A stretch of DNA of 64,000 nt. It comes from Thereva unica. Its lineage: Eukaryota > Arthropoda > Insecta > Diptera > Therevidae. Positions 1 to 11,300 of the stretch are shown in pieces; within the stretch, counting starts at the first letter, position 1; each line of letters starts with the position of its first letter. The stretch is from contig OX465283.1 of assembly GCA_949987705.1 (NCBI GenBank), positions 47,592,953-47,656,952 of the forward strand, given 5' to 3'. The notes under the pieces are model-generated. The model was not told where the DNA came from. It did not search any database and saw only the letters and a program-made list of their open reading frames with translations. Made by a program: the position numbers and the translations under genes.

Positions 1-1623
1 TGACAACAACGTAAATCTTGCCACCTTATTTGCGGTAGCGACTTGTGCTTCTGCTACTCCAAAAACACTTAAATCAGCCGGGAAAGTCTGCGCTCTTATA
101 GTTTGATACGCAGCCTCCGTAATAAATGAGCTTTGTGACCCGGGATCTATTAATGCCCGTAACGTCAACTCATCGCCTTTGCGGCCCCTCACTTTCACTA
201 GGGCTGTTGCCAACATTGATTGTGTAACATCCGTAATGTGGTTACACTGAGTCACGGTCATTTCGTTGACCGTGCTGACACTAGGTAAATTAGCTGTATT
301 GCCCTGATCAGTTTGATCGTGCAACAAACTGTGATGCTGGCTACCACACGTCCTACACGCGAATTTGGTGGTGCATTCAGCAGTTTCATGGTTCCACAAA
401 CATCTTTCGCAATGCTTGTGTTTGATCAGCCAATTTCTTCTGGCTGTAACTGATAGTTCTTTGAACCGTTGACATCTTGTTAAAAAATGTTTTTCTCTGC
501 ACATAGGGCAGTGATTTATAAATTTCCCTTTCTCAGGGTGGTCTGACCTTTTTTGATAGCCATTCCTATTTTGTCCCTTATATCCCGGGGCTGTATGATG
601 CCTGTAAGCCGGTTGGGACCTACCTTTACTGGTAGTATGATTATCCTGCTGGTTTGTATAGTAGGTCGTAAGTCTACTATGACTCTTCTCAGCTTTGTGA
701 GGATTGCTACCTGCCTTATGCAGATGGATATCCTTGGTTGCCTCTAGGCTTCGATAACGTTGCTCCATGAACGTAATCAATTCCTTTAAGGATGGCAGCT
801 CGTCTGACTTCGCTATCAATTGTTCCCATAAACTCCGTGTTTTCTCCGGCAGCTTTTGCGCTGTTATGAACACGAAGATGGGATCCCAATTGGCTATGTC
901 TACTTTAAGTGCCTTTAAATTGTGCTGTATACGTTGCAACTCGTCCAAAGTTGTCCGTATTTCTCGGTATGATTCCGTCCTAATCTTTGGTTGATTGAAT
1001 AATAGCTTCAACTGAGCATATATCAACAACCTTTTTTTGTTATACCGGTTGCACAAAACCTCCCATGCTGCCATATAATTTGCAGCAGTGGTGTCGAAGG
1101 AATCTAAATCCTTCCGGGCATCTCCCGTAAGACTACTCTTCAAGTAGTGCATCTTATCTACCGTTGATAGTCGATCTTCATGATGTATGAGCGACACAAA
1201 TCTGTCGTGGAAAGTTCTCCACGACGCGTATTGCCCGTCAAACTTAGGGATGTCCAAGGTTGGTAATTGTAAAATTGCCTTGGGTGAACCCGCTTGTTCA
1301 CGTTCAGTCCCCGAGCTGACTAATAACCCATCTTTTAAATCTCCATAGAATTCGGAATACATTTCTTCGAATTCTTCGTACTGAATACCTTCCGAATATG
1401 CCAACACGGCGGCTTGGACTTTCTCATCTTCGATACTATCGATATCTGCAACAACTAGTTCATCATGGTTTTCCTTAAATTTTTCCCATGTGGACTTTAT
1501 CGATTCCAACTTTCCCGAAAGATACCCCCGGGTTCTCCGACCCACAGGTGTCTTTTTGTAGTTGGATAAGGTTTGATTCAATTCTCGCTTTAAGGCAATC
1601 TGTTGCCTCAGAATACCTTTCAT
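1..1623 (-). CDS. BEL/Pao retrotransposon gag-protease polyprotein, partial
   Basis: This is an uninterrupted minus-strand frame of 541 codons from ATG at 1623 to the window edge, so the C-terminal polymerase part lies outside. Residues about 120-340 read as the BEL/Pao gag core (DUF1759 type), with IPKFDG at 125-130 and W135. CCHC zinc knuckles follow: C372, C375, H379, C384, then C405, C408, H412, C417, with a further CxxC at 423/426. The retroviral-type aspartic protease (DUF1758 type) begins around LRALIDPGSQ, with the catalytic aspartate at residue 493 (DPGS in place of DTG/DSG). In this family the product packages its RNA and matures by proteolysis in cytoplasmic particles. The tRNA primer site and LTR lie directly upstream on the same strand. 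The open frame suggests a fairly young copy. BEL/Pao is well supported; the exact family is not named. Confidence 0.93.
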   Translation of the reverse strand, partial: MKGILRQQIALKRELNQTLSNYKKTPVGRRTRGYLSGKLESIKSTWEKFKENHDELVVADIDSIEDEKVQAAVLAYSEGIQYEEFEEMYSEFYGDLKDGLLVSSGTEREQAGSPKAILQLPTLDIPKFDGQYASWRTFHDRFVSLIHHEDRLSTVDKMHYLKSSLTGDARKDLDSFDTTAANYMAAWEVLCNRYNKKRLLIYAQLKLLFNQPKIRTESYREIRTTLDELQRIQHNLKALKVDIANWDPIFVFITAQKLPEKTRSLWEQLIAKSDELPSLKELITFMEQRYRSLEATKDIHLHKAGSNPHKAEKSHSRLTTYYTNQQDNHTTSKGRSQPAYRHHTAPGYKGQNRNGYQKRSDHPEKGKFINHCPMCREKHFLTRCQRFKELSVTARRNWLIKHKHCERCLWNHETAECTTKFACRTCGSQHHSLLHDQTDQGNTANLPSVSTVNEMTVTQCNHITDVTQSMLATALVKVRGRKGDELTLRALIDPGSQSSFITEAAYQTIRAQTFPADLSVFGVAEAQVATANKVARFTLLS

Positions 1624-1763
1624 TTTTTTTGCTTTATATTAATATCACGGGGTTAGACAAATAACAAATAATTAAATCTTTGGACAAACTAAATAATTGA
1701 AGACAAATAAAAAGCTTTCAACTAGCACTTTATCGGAAATTATATTTGATTTGACCACGACCT

Positions 1764-1781
1764 ATCCGGCTCGAAGGACCA
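1764..1781 (-). other. Primer binding site, tRNA-Tyr type
   Basis: Read on the minus strand the 18 bases are TGGTCCTTCGAGCCGGAT. This is the exact complement of the 3' end of insect tRNA-Tyr including CCA, as I know that tRNA. It touches the LTR end at 1782 with no spacer and lies 140 bases upstream of the gag ATG, as expected for a BEL/Pao element. It is a primer site, not a tRNA gene. Confidence 0.85.
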
Positions 1782-2718
1782 TGTTTCGGCGCGAGACGCC
1801 GAAAATAATAAAATTTTTAAATATTATTTTCAAATCTCTAAAAAATGCTGTAAAAGGATAGGTCTCTGATAAAAACGCAGGAGTGGTTTAAAATTCAAAT
1901 ATAATTTCTTCTAAATATTATAAAAGCTAATTAAATCTATTTAAATTCTAGTTTTAACTAAATACTTTAAAAAATGTAAATGCAAATTTGTTTTATTTAT
2001 TTGACTGAAGGTCAATTTAAAATTATCTTAAAACAAATCCGGATAATTCCTGGATATCTGTAATTAAATAATAATTATTATTTGTCCAAAGAGTTATTAA
2101 ACTATCAAAGCTCAGAGAAATTCCCTTGTGAACATGGAAAAATTCCTCTTTTAATTACGTCGGATTATACCAGACGTGGCTGCCAACACTCAATAATTGC
2201 AACGGTTGTTTTTTCACCGCAAATAGCGCCGTATAAGATTTGCTTCTTGCAATTTTTAATGGTAGCTCATTGAGCTTAAAATTGGCCACTATTGCTTAAA
2301 ATAATTAATATTAACCTTGCTTTTATGGCGCCTTAGATTCAAGGAAAACTTTCTGTAAGCTTTGACTAATTGTTCCACTCAAAGGTGATTTTCGAATCAC
2401 CCGTGTTTGGAACCGTGAATATAATTTTCTTTCACCAATACATAAATAAAAACAGCCCTTGTATCTTGGCGAGGTGCGCTTTAGTCATACAATTTTGGAA
2501 TAATTCCTCTAGGAGTGTTCAAAGTATATCCACACCTTTGAAAACTCCTAATTAAATTTATTCAATCAAACCTATAAATATTACACTGGAAATTTCAAGG
2601 TAAAAATACTCTTGAAATCTCCCCATAACATTTGTTGGGAAATTTCCTAGATTCCTTTCCCACGATGTTTCCACCACCGATAACTACAAGAATTATTCAC
2701 TAAGCTAACCCCCGAACC

Positions 2719-2913
2719 GACGGTGAAACCTGTCGATTATCTAAGTCCCTAATTTGGCGACTAATGCCAGCCAAAGTATTATTTGCGACGGTAAATACCT
2801 GTCGAATTCTGAAAAATAAAAGACGGTCTTCGCCTGTCTTGTTGAATATGATTATTAAAAAAATTAAAAAAAAATGTTTTCCTGGTCTTCTTCCTTGACG
2901 GTCAATGCCTGTC
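2719..2913. repeat. Four copies of a 16-17 nt imperfect palindrome in the BEL leader
   Basis: The motif GACGGT, 4-5 bases, CCTGTC occurs at 2719-2734, 2787-2803, 2822-2838 and 2897-2913. The outer GAC and GTC and the inner GG and CC can pair, so each copy can form a short stem. All four lie between the putative start of transcription and the primer site. Confidence 0.75.
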
Positions 2914-3017
2914 TGGTTTTCGTTTCGCGAGCTGAATCAAACTGGACGGAATGTGAAACTTAAAAAGCCAAGTTCGTGCTGCTGCTGTGAACTTTATAGA
3001 TCAGACGCATCCGATCG

Positions 3018-3125
3018 AAAGCTTAAAGCTGGGGGGGAGAAAGCTGTTATACACGTTTAAAGTCGTATAACTTTTGAGTTTAGACCAAATTGTTTTATTC
3101 TGATCTCACCCCAGCTTTAAGCTTT
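3018..3125. repeat. 17-bp perfect inverted repeat
   Basis: AAAGCTTAAAGCTGGGG at 3018-3034 is exactly inverted at 3109-3125, with 74 bases between. A shorter pair, GATCAGA near 2999 and TCTGATC near 3100, is nested around it. It may lie in the U3 of the BEL LTR or mark the edge of another element. Confidence 0.75.
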
Positions 3126-3131
3126 TGAGCT

Positions 3132-3618
3132 TTCTGTTGAAAATTGACATTTCTACATGTCGTAATAAAATTGGGTAAGTAGAATTTAGTTTTGAATATT
3201 TTTATATATTTTTTAACGTTTATTTTATTTATTTAATTTTATTTATTTAATTTTAGATATTGAGCCCTGTTTTTTCCTGCTTCTTTTGGTTGAAGGCACT
3301 TGGTCCAGGTGCCTTCCAGGTAATTATTTATTATATTTATTGTTGGTCAATTTTTAATCATTTTCTCTTTGCAGGTACTTTGTTAGTTAGTTAATAAATA
3401 GTTAGTTTAAATTTTATTTAGATGTAGGTTTATTTTAAGTTTTATTAGTTTAATTTAGTTTTTAGAAATGTATTTTATATTTTATAGGATTAATATATGG
3501 CAAGTTATTTTATTAGTGATTTTTCTGTTTGTTTACGTTTACTTGTTTGTATTGTATTGTGTTGTGTTTTAGGTTTTGGTCGAAGATGCCTGTTACGCGC
3601 TGCTGCGCCGTAACAGTG
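3132..3618. other. AT-rich spacer with a short palindrome
   Basis: No gene is seen. A near-perfect palindrome sits at 3292-3316 (GAAGGCACTTGG, one base, CCAGGTGCCTTC; one mismatch). Polypyrimidine-AG stretches and GT sites around 3360-3380 look like splice signals, but no coding frame supports an exon. Confidence 0.5.
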
Positions 3619-5015
3619 CCTCTCTCAATTTTTCTGCCGCTCTTATCGTGCGCGAGGCCTTACACAACATGGGGAAGCTGTAATATCTCCAGCTTATTTG
3701 GCCCAGAAAATCGACGTGAAGACTCCAACACATTCACTTTAATTGAACCCCACTCACTCAAAGGTTTGCGTTAATACAGTGCCCTCAGAAGCTGAGCTAA
3801 ACGCAGCTTCTTCGGAACCAAATAGGCGGAATTGAGAAGTCGAAGAAAGAGAAATTTTCTGTATCCACCAAATCTCTTTGTTTTTTGGTTTCGTTTTCTG
3901 GTAATCTGTTCTGGCTTCGAACAAATTTGCTCTTAAAATTTTTCTTCGAAATTTTGTTTTTGACTCTTAAAATATGAAATTTCGTTTTGTATATTTGAGT
4001 GAAGGAAGAAAAGATGGAGGATAAGTGAAGTTTCTCTTTTTCTAATGGGGAGGCGAAGGCGAGCGGTGTGTATTAAAATAAACTGAAACATTTGAAGCTT
4101 CCATTATATCTTTTATGATTCTCTTTAATGGTTGCCAGAAATGTTTTTTGCAAGGATAATGTAATGATTGCTGTCATGGGGGTGTATGCGAGGTATGCAG
4201 GGTTTTATTATAACTACTTTTTTTAGATTTTAAGCCAAAATTATGCATTTGAATGAAAAATTAAATGAGTTGAAAGTAGTAGTTGCAGTTTTTCAACGGC
4301 TTTTCTTTGGAGGCTTTAATTATAATTAAAGCGTGATAATTATAACATAATCTGAAAAAAAGGCGCAAAACGCCCACTAGCAGCGAAACTATTTTGAAAA
4401 TATTAACGAAAAAATTCGATTTTTTCACTTTTTGAAGTTTAAAAAAATGTTCTTATTCATCATCATAAAATAATACTACATTTTAAAAGAGAAAAAACCT
4501 CATACGATGCTATGCACAATAATTAAAGGGCAATTAATTTTCAAAATTGAAGTCAATTTTTGGGATTTGAAGATATTTTGACCCAAAATTCTAACCAGTT
4601 AGTGTTTATATAGTATAAGTGGACTGAAAAATCCGAAGTTATAAACAAAAAACTAAAATTTATGTGTACAGATAAAAATTTCATATTGTAACCGCTGATA
4701 GCTGATTTCATAACGAACAGCCTCTTTTTTTTGCTTTTTTCGGACCTACACTGACCGAGATAAACGCATCTAATATTTAAATAGAACGACCAAAACGATA
4801 AAATTTTCACAAAATGGCCGATAACTTACGGGATTGGTTGCTAGAGCTAGAAAATGGCCATTGTATAGTATTCGATGTAACTAACATGTTCCAAACAAAA
4901 TTTTTTAGACTGCAAACAATTCTTTATGTTTTGCTTATCTGACTCCGATACTTTTACTTTTATCGTTCGCCTTGCGCATTGCTTCCCTTATCCTGAATCT
5001 TACGAACCGCCACTG
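3619..5015 (+). mobile_element. hAT-type MITE, copy A, 5' part missing
   Basis: This stretch aligns along nearly its whole length with 54380-55831, which belongs to a complete element with CAGTGGCG ends. The right end GAACCGCCACTG at 5004-5015 matches that element's terminus. Homology stops abruptly at about 3619, so the left half is missing or replaced, possibly by the BEL insertion. No transposase is present; the short open frame at 4553-4810 has no recognisable content. Confidence 0.75.
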
Positions 5016-5282
5016 AGCGTTGCTGTTCAACATTCTATAGGAAAAAATAGATTGTCGAACAGTACAAAGGGGGCTTTCCCTAAGTCTCTAGTCTATCACA
5101 TAAAAAAAAAAAATTACCATATATTTTAGATAGGGTATGAGAAACCTGATCACAGCAACTTAATTGTGTGTTCAGATGGACACCTAGATTTTTAATTCGA
5201 AGTTGGTAGGGTAAGCACGTGCTCATGAGGTGGAAGGAAAGAAGTTTCTAATTAACTCCTATACATTGGAATTCAACATGAT
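5016..5282. other. Spacer, nothing recognised
   Basis: Unremarkable sequence between the hAT MITE end and the LINE relic. The eight bases after the MITE end, AGCGTTGC, would be one half of its target duplication, but the partner is not visible. Confidence 0.4.
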
Positions 5283-7130
5283 TTAGAGGCATTTAGCAGT
5301 AATTGGTTGGATAAAGACCATTGATAGATATGCCCCGGCATTAATGTTGTGTACACAGTTCGCTGCCAATCCAATAAGATTATTTAAATAAATTTGAACA
5401 TCATTTGCATACATGTGCAATTTGCAAATAGTCACGATACTGCTGAGGCCATTAATGTACATGCAGAAAAGCAACGGTTCTAAAAAACGGATCCGAAATT
5501 GAATTTTGTAGCCAAACTTTTTGAGATCGATTATGAAAGTTATCCCGAAGTAAGGACGCAGCTGAAGATGAAAATCTCATATGGTCTATTAGCATCATTT
5601 CTAGAAGCCTGTGGCTGACACTGTCAAAAGCTTTACTGAAGTCAAGAAGTACAAGAAAAGCAATGTCATTAGAATCAAGAGACATTCGCAGGTCGGTACT
5701 CATCTTTAGCAGTGCATTTTCACAACTACGCCTTTTGCGGAAACCAGACTGTGCATGGCGACAACAGAGACCATATTTCACAGTGCTATTCGATTTGCCA
5801 AAGCATTAGTTTTTCCAATACTTTGCCTAAGAAACCTAATATGCTTATAGGACGATAATCAGCGGGACCTTTGGGGATTTGCATTTAGGTAGTGCGATAA
5901 CTTTTACTTGTTCCACTGACACGAAAAGTATCAGGCAGCTATTGAAAATGTGAGTGAAGTAGGGGAGGATCACAGGAAAAATTAGCCTTAGAAATATGGG
6001 CTATTGTTTGGACCAACTGATTCAGATTTGATGGAGTAAAAAGCTTAGTGGACCGCCGCGTTAGCCACATTGTGAAAGCTGAATAAGTCAGTAGCGCTAG
6101 CAGTTCGCCTATATATTTAATTATTTTATTCGCCAGCGCTAAGCTGATCTGGACTTCACCTTAATCACCGGGAATGCCTAGTTGTTTTATGTTCCTCCAA
6201 AGTTTCTTTGCAGGCAAAGTATGGCTAAGCTTAGACGGGAAGACCTGCGCCTACGGATGCTGAAAGTTACTAAATTTCGAATATTTTTGTAGGCTATTAA
6301 ATTTGCAGCAGTTTCGTTTTTCTTATATCTTCTGAACAGAAATTCTCTCTCGATATGCCTCGGCATTAATGTTGTGTACACAGTTCGCTACCAATCCAAT
6401 AAGATTATTTAAATAAATTTGAACATCATCAACATCTAGATAAGTCAGCTTATTCGAGTGGAGAGCCAGAAGGTAGAAGAAGATATGTATTTTGTTTTAA
6501 TTGGGGCAAAGGCTTCCTGCAAATGGTAACACAGCGAACAAAAGCGCTCTAATTGATCATCTATGTCAGGTAGGCGGTAAATCCGATCCCAAGCTACTGA
6601 GGAACATTCTTTCAGTAGTGCTGGGATATCGATGTATCGATAGGAAAACAATTTCTGCTGAGTGTTATTGTGAATCCTTTCCTTAAAATTGTCGTGATTT
6701 AGATAACTAGGTGAGCTAATCTGATTTATGAAACAGAGTATTCTTTACATTCGAAATAAAAAAATATCCAGCAACGATGGATTGTTAGTATTTAGTTATG
6801 TCGGAGGTTGATTAACTGGTTTCAAGTCAAGCGGTTTGAAGAAATTGAGAAAGTTTTTAGAGAGTAGATTATTAGATAAAATGCTCACATTGAAATCTCC
6901 TCCAATTACGATATTCTCAAAGTTATGGGTAGCTTCGGACATCGTTAGCGAGAAAATTCAAGGAGGGCAGTAAATCACAGTGACGAGACATTTACTAAAA
7001 CCACAGCTAACTTCAATGCCAAGGAACTCCAACGCATTAGATACGGAGTCTTTAACTTTGAAAGACATATTCTTAACATAAACCGCTACACCACCGCCAG
7101 AACAACTTTTCGATCATTTCTAAATGGATT
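5283..7130 (-). pseudogene. LINE ORF2 relic (endonuclease and reverse transcriptase)
   Basis: Minus-strand fragments in element order show a decayed non-LTR retrotransposon. At 7120-6960 there is a GGGVAVYVKN-type endonuclease segment, at 6950-6870 the IVIGGDFN active-site region, and at 6651-6445 the endonuclease-RT linker with IDIPALLEECS-like wording. The RT core follows at 5900-5452 (GPADYRPISIL, QSGFRKRRS, LLDFSKAFDSVSH). The catalytic box at about 5420-5380 reads YANDVQIY, so the first catalytic aspartate of YADD is mutated to Asn. Several frameshifts and stops separate the pieces. The wording is that of the jockey/CR1 supergroup, but I cannot place the clade. A 70-80 bp piece of RT is duplicated upstream (see 6350-6429). 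Confidence 0.88.
6350..6429 (-). repeat. Direct duplication of an RT fragment inside the same LINE
   Basis: The segment repeats 5325-5404 almost base for base (about two differences over 78 bases), 1,025 bases away and in the same orientation. At 5325-5404 it sits in its proper place just after the RT catalytic box. Here it interrupts the endonuclease-RT linker. Confidence 0.8.
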
Positions 7131-7179
7131 GTAGTTATCTAATGACACCAGTTTCGAGGGGACATGAACGCGTAACGAG

Positions 7180-7390
7180 GGCTTCAGACACTTGGTCTTG
7201 CTAAATGTGCAAGACCTAGACATGACTGCAAGACCAAATAAAAAATTGCCTTGCAAAGGACAAACAGGGGCAATATGATGGCCGTAGAGTTCTCAACTAT
7301 TTTTAATGGGAGTACATAAGGCCTCACGACTGCCAAACTGGACTAAAAGTACTGAGCTGTACAAACGGGCATACGACTGGAAATTTGAGC
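7180..7390 (-). repeat. Dispersed repeat, inverted copy of 47440-47665
   Basis: The stretch with TTTTTAATGGGAGTACATA (about 7300) and clustered GTCTTG/CAAGAC words matches the reverse complement of 47480-47665. It is probably an unnamed non-autonomous element. Confidence 0.55.
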
Positions 7391-8184
7391 CAAGAAAATT
7401 TCAGCCCCAGATGCATTGATGACTCTCAAATATTAAAGTAATCACGCTTTAAAAGTAGGTACATTAAGTAGCTTCCCAAATATGTGTGGCTATTCGAGAA
7501 TGAAGTCAAAGTTTGTGTCTTCAGAATTTCATGCATTCCTATCTTCACAGAATATTTCACTGACAAAAATCTTAATTCCAAAGTAGCTGCCGAGAGCTTC
7601 ATCAAAAATGAAAAAACACTCTTTCCACAAAAATGCTTGAAGATGCGCGCAGGGATTTGATGTAAACAGAGAAGACAGAAAAGGACGAATATTATCAGGG
7701 TTAAAAAGTGGAAAGTGGACAGGCGAAAGACCATGGTACGAACCACGAACTCCTGGAACCCCCTAAGTTACCGACGCTTTAAATGATTTTTAAACCTTTG
7801 TTCTTCAATGTATACTTGTTGTACTATTTTGAAGTCAGAAGAAAACGTTGCATTTTTGTACAATTTTTTAGGGTATCATATGCATTTTGCTCGCCCCTAT
7901 GTTAGTTTTGTTTCAAAATTACAGAAGTAAAAATCTGTAATTATCCTAGAATCGTCGTTTTATAAATTATTGAACAAGTAAGATTTTTCAATAATTCATT
8001 TCATCAAATGAAGGACAGAAAAAGAATACTAATTTTCAAGTTCAAGAAAACTGTCAATTCCTACCTTCAAATACCACCTAACAACCCAAAACCTCCATAA
8101 TGAAATCAATAGTTATCTGACACATTCTTCAAGGAAAAATTTGTTTTTCCTCATTCATCTCACAAGACTTCAAACATTACTTAC
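7391..8184. other. Intronic or spacer sequence of the sugar transporter gene
   Basis: It lies 3' of the third coding exon, so it is probably intron. A 106-codon minus frame at 7746-7426 is hydrophobic and unlike anything I recognise. No further transporter exon was found here. Confidence 0.4.
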
Positions 8185-8325
8185 TTTCAGCGACTGTTAA
8201 TCGAAGACTGCCATCATCTGTTGAGTTTCCTCCGGTGACATTCAAGTTTGGATCAATTGCTAATTGCGGCAAGACTGGCGAGGACCATGCTAGTGCTGTA
8301 CCCGCAGACACAGCCCCCAAGCACA
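8185..8325 (-). CDS. Sugar transporter coding exon 3
   Basis: The acceptor TTTTGTTTTGCAG ends at 8326. The donor GTAAGTAATG begins at 8184. The exon is 141 nt. It finishes the first membrane helix (CLGAVSAGTALAWSSP) and encodes an external loop with two NxS/T glycosylation sequons (NVT, NST), where an N-glycan would be expected. Confidence 0.8.
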
Positions 8326-11300
8326 CTGCAAAACAAAATGACATTTGAATATTAGTTATTTAATAGTTGAAAATTATATTTATATTAAATTTCACTTACT
8401 CACTATGGCGGCCACATACTGCATTGTCTTTGTGGTTTTAATGCTGCCATCTTGCAAAGGGTCATAAAGCATTGGATTTCTTGCTTGTGGATCATTGTCT
8501 TCTTGGCTGACAGTCTGGAAAGGAGAAAGAAATTTTACTTAGTAATATTCTTTTAAATATATGCAAAATACATAGAAGGATCGTAGCCAGTAATAAACCC
8601 CTGTTCAGACTAGACCCAATTTTTAAGAATCAAGAATATCAAGGCAATCTACAGCATTCTCGCTTGTAAAATATTTTTTTCCGATATGTCACGTCGTTTT
8701 GGAGATATCGATACTTGAAATTTTAGGTATTTTCAAGCGTTAGTCGTTTCCAAAAAATATTAATAGGTAAAAGTAATTATTTTTTGGTATACTTTCGTTT
8801 ATTTAGCTAATATTACCTTTAATCCGGACAAAAAACTGCATATCGAAACTAAAACAATCCTTAAAATTTCCCCAAAGCAATTATCGGTTTTTGAATATCT
8901 AATAGGAGGGGGTATAAACAAATGGACCAATGAAGTTTCTGGCACATCAAAAATCATAACCTATAAATCTTTCTGAGATCAAAACAATTGATAAAAGGCG
9001 GTCTATACCTAGTAGGACACGATTAACGCTGAAAATAAATAAAATCGTATCGATATTTCAAAAGCGAAGCGACATATCGAAATAAAAAAATATTATACAT
9101 TTTCGTCTTATTTTAGGCTGTTTTATCGAAATTCATAATTAAAACATCGGCGCGATATCGATAAATTTTATTGCACATTTTCGTCTTATTTTGTGGTGCT
9201 TCATCAAAATCCATCGTCAAAAAGCACGTCACGGAAATAGTAAAGGTGCCAATAAAAACAGAAGGGGTAGAAAAATTGGACCCAAAAATGCTCCGGCATA
9301 AGGAATCCAATCCCGCACCATTTTTACAGAATCAGTAATGCGGGACTAGACATGCGGGATACGTGGGATTTGGTCAGAAAAATCACCTGTTATAAGAAAT
9401 ATTAACAATATTAATAAAAATAGATTTAGGCCCTGCGAACACGAGTTGACTGTTTTGCAATTCAAGTTGCACACGCAACTGTTTCATGATCTTGCCCGTG
9501 TACGGAGGTGAGAATCCATACACGGGTCGACAAAACCGAAACTCATTTGAAACTAGTTTGATCTGCTCGGGTGCGACCGTTCTTGCCGGTTGAAAGTGAT
9601 TTCAGTTGCGTGGTTGCACTTCATCTGAGCTACTTGACATTTTGCCCCAAAACCTTGTTACTAAAAACTAGCATCGATTGATCCAAAATTCATTTTGATT
9701 GCAAACTGGATGTGCTCGTGAACAATCACGAGTGAAACAATGTGAAACCAGTTTGAAATTGGGCTTGCAAATCAGTCGACTCGTATGCGGAGCGCCTTAC
9801 ACTCCACAAAATACATACATCATTAAATTCGTTAGTTGAAGATATTTGCCTACTAAGCAATACAGCAATAACACAAATTCGTCTAAGTATATTTATGTGC
9901 GTGTATCCGCACGTGATCAATTACTGAGTTTCCATGCAGAGTTTACCCTGGGTTATCTCAGGCTAAGCGCCCATAGAAATACGGGTTGAGTAAAGTTTTG
10001 TTAAATCCAAGAAAAAACCACAAAACCCGTCGGGTTAAGCCGTGTTTTGCATATACATATGTTTGTTTAAGTGTCAAGTTACCCTACGCCTACGACAGAG
10101 GATACCCCACGTGCATTACTGTGTTTCCATGAACAGAGGTATAGTTTTCGTTACAAGTTAACTTGATGCTGTTTCCATGACGGCTCTGGATGAAAGTGAC
10201 AGATAAATATAATTTTACATTGCGCCGCCGCGCCGTTGATATATGTGCAGTAAAGGATACTTAATCACACACATATGCAAAACTTGCCTTAACCGGACTG
10301 GGTTCTTTGAGTTTACTTGGATTTAAAGAAACTTTAATTAACCCCTGTTTCCAGTGGCGCCTACTCTGAAAAACCCAGGGTAAACTTTACATGACAGCTC
10401 AGTACATATGGGCGTAAGGGGCGGCTAATTGCGAACTACTGAGTCAGTCAAACAAAATTAAACTACGCTGAGATTTATTCCGTTATAATTTTCTAACATC
10501 GGTAGCATAAACTCTGCTGTAGTTGAGAGTAATTTCGAAATTAAATGTAAGATAAATCTGGCGGAATCAATTCCAGCGTAGTTCAGGGGCCTTATTCTGT
10601 ATTACAATATTGTGAGAATTTCTCTCGAAACTGCCTAAATCGTATTCTCTATTACAAAACTGACTAAATTCTTCTCGAAACTGTAACAACATTGTTAGAT
10701 TTTTACTCGAAAGCTCAACGATAATCGAGCAATTTTTAACATTTTATGTATGAACGACACAAATGACAGCTCTTGCACTCATTTTCTTTTCTTTCGGAGG
10801 CACTTCTATTAGAAAAAGCAATATTGTAATAGGGAATACGGAAGCATTTTACTTGCGGATAACAGTTTCGAGTAAAAAGCATTCGAGTATTGTAGTAGAG
10901 AAGAGGGCTCCAGAATTGGCCTGAATACCTTGTTTGACTGTAGTTTGTTACGCTCTTATTTCATATAATACTTCATGTATTCATGATGTTTACCTCGGAT
11001 TGGATTCCCTACTTGGGGAACTCTTCTACGCTCTGACAAGAGGTGGCGTCTTAAGTTTTAATTGTGTTCATGTACTCCCTATTAAACCATCAATTCGATC
11101 AAGGTCTTGCAGATTTGGTCTAATTAGTGAATCAACTTCAACAGAGTACCTACTTCGTTACATAAGAAGTAAGGAATAGATCAAAAACATGGGTCCTTGA
11201 TCTTCAACGTCAGGAGCTGTCGTTGGAAGATCTACAATTCGATATGGATTATTAGTATTTGCAAAAAGCTCAAAGTCTTTTCTAGAAATACTGGTGCCAT

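Larger units (their letters stand above)
1782..3131 (-). mobile_element. BEL/Pao 5' LTR and leader; right boundary uncertain
   Basis: The LTR must begin at 1782, because read on the minus strand it ends in CA immediately before the primer site. Its last 20 bases form a perfect 8-bp hairpin (TTTCGGCG, 5-base loop, CGCCGAAA at 1783-1803). A minus-strand TATA-like CTATAAAG lies near 2993-3000, placing transcription start near 2965. The other LTR is outside the window, so the outer border cannot be fixed by comparison; the value given is a guess ending near the 17-bp inverted repeat at 3018-3125. Confidence 0.55.

Noticed and set aside
1764..1781. Possible tRNA-Tyr gene
   Set aside because: Only the 18-base 3' end complement is present, in the exact place of a retroelement primer site; no cloverleaf.
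4553..4810. 85-codon minus frame
   Set aside because: Lies inside the non-coding hAT MITE, and the sister copy does not preserve the frame.
5016..5023. AGCGTTGC as a target duplication for hAT MITE copy A
   Set aside because: The left partner is not visible, so it cannot be confirmed.
7426..7746. 106-codon hydrophobic minus frame
   Set aside because: No recognisable motif, no splice or promoter context, inside intron-like sequence.
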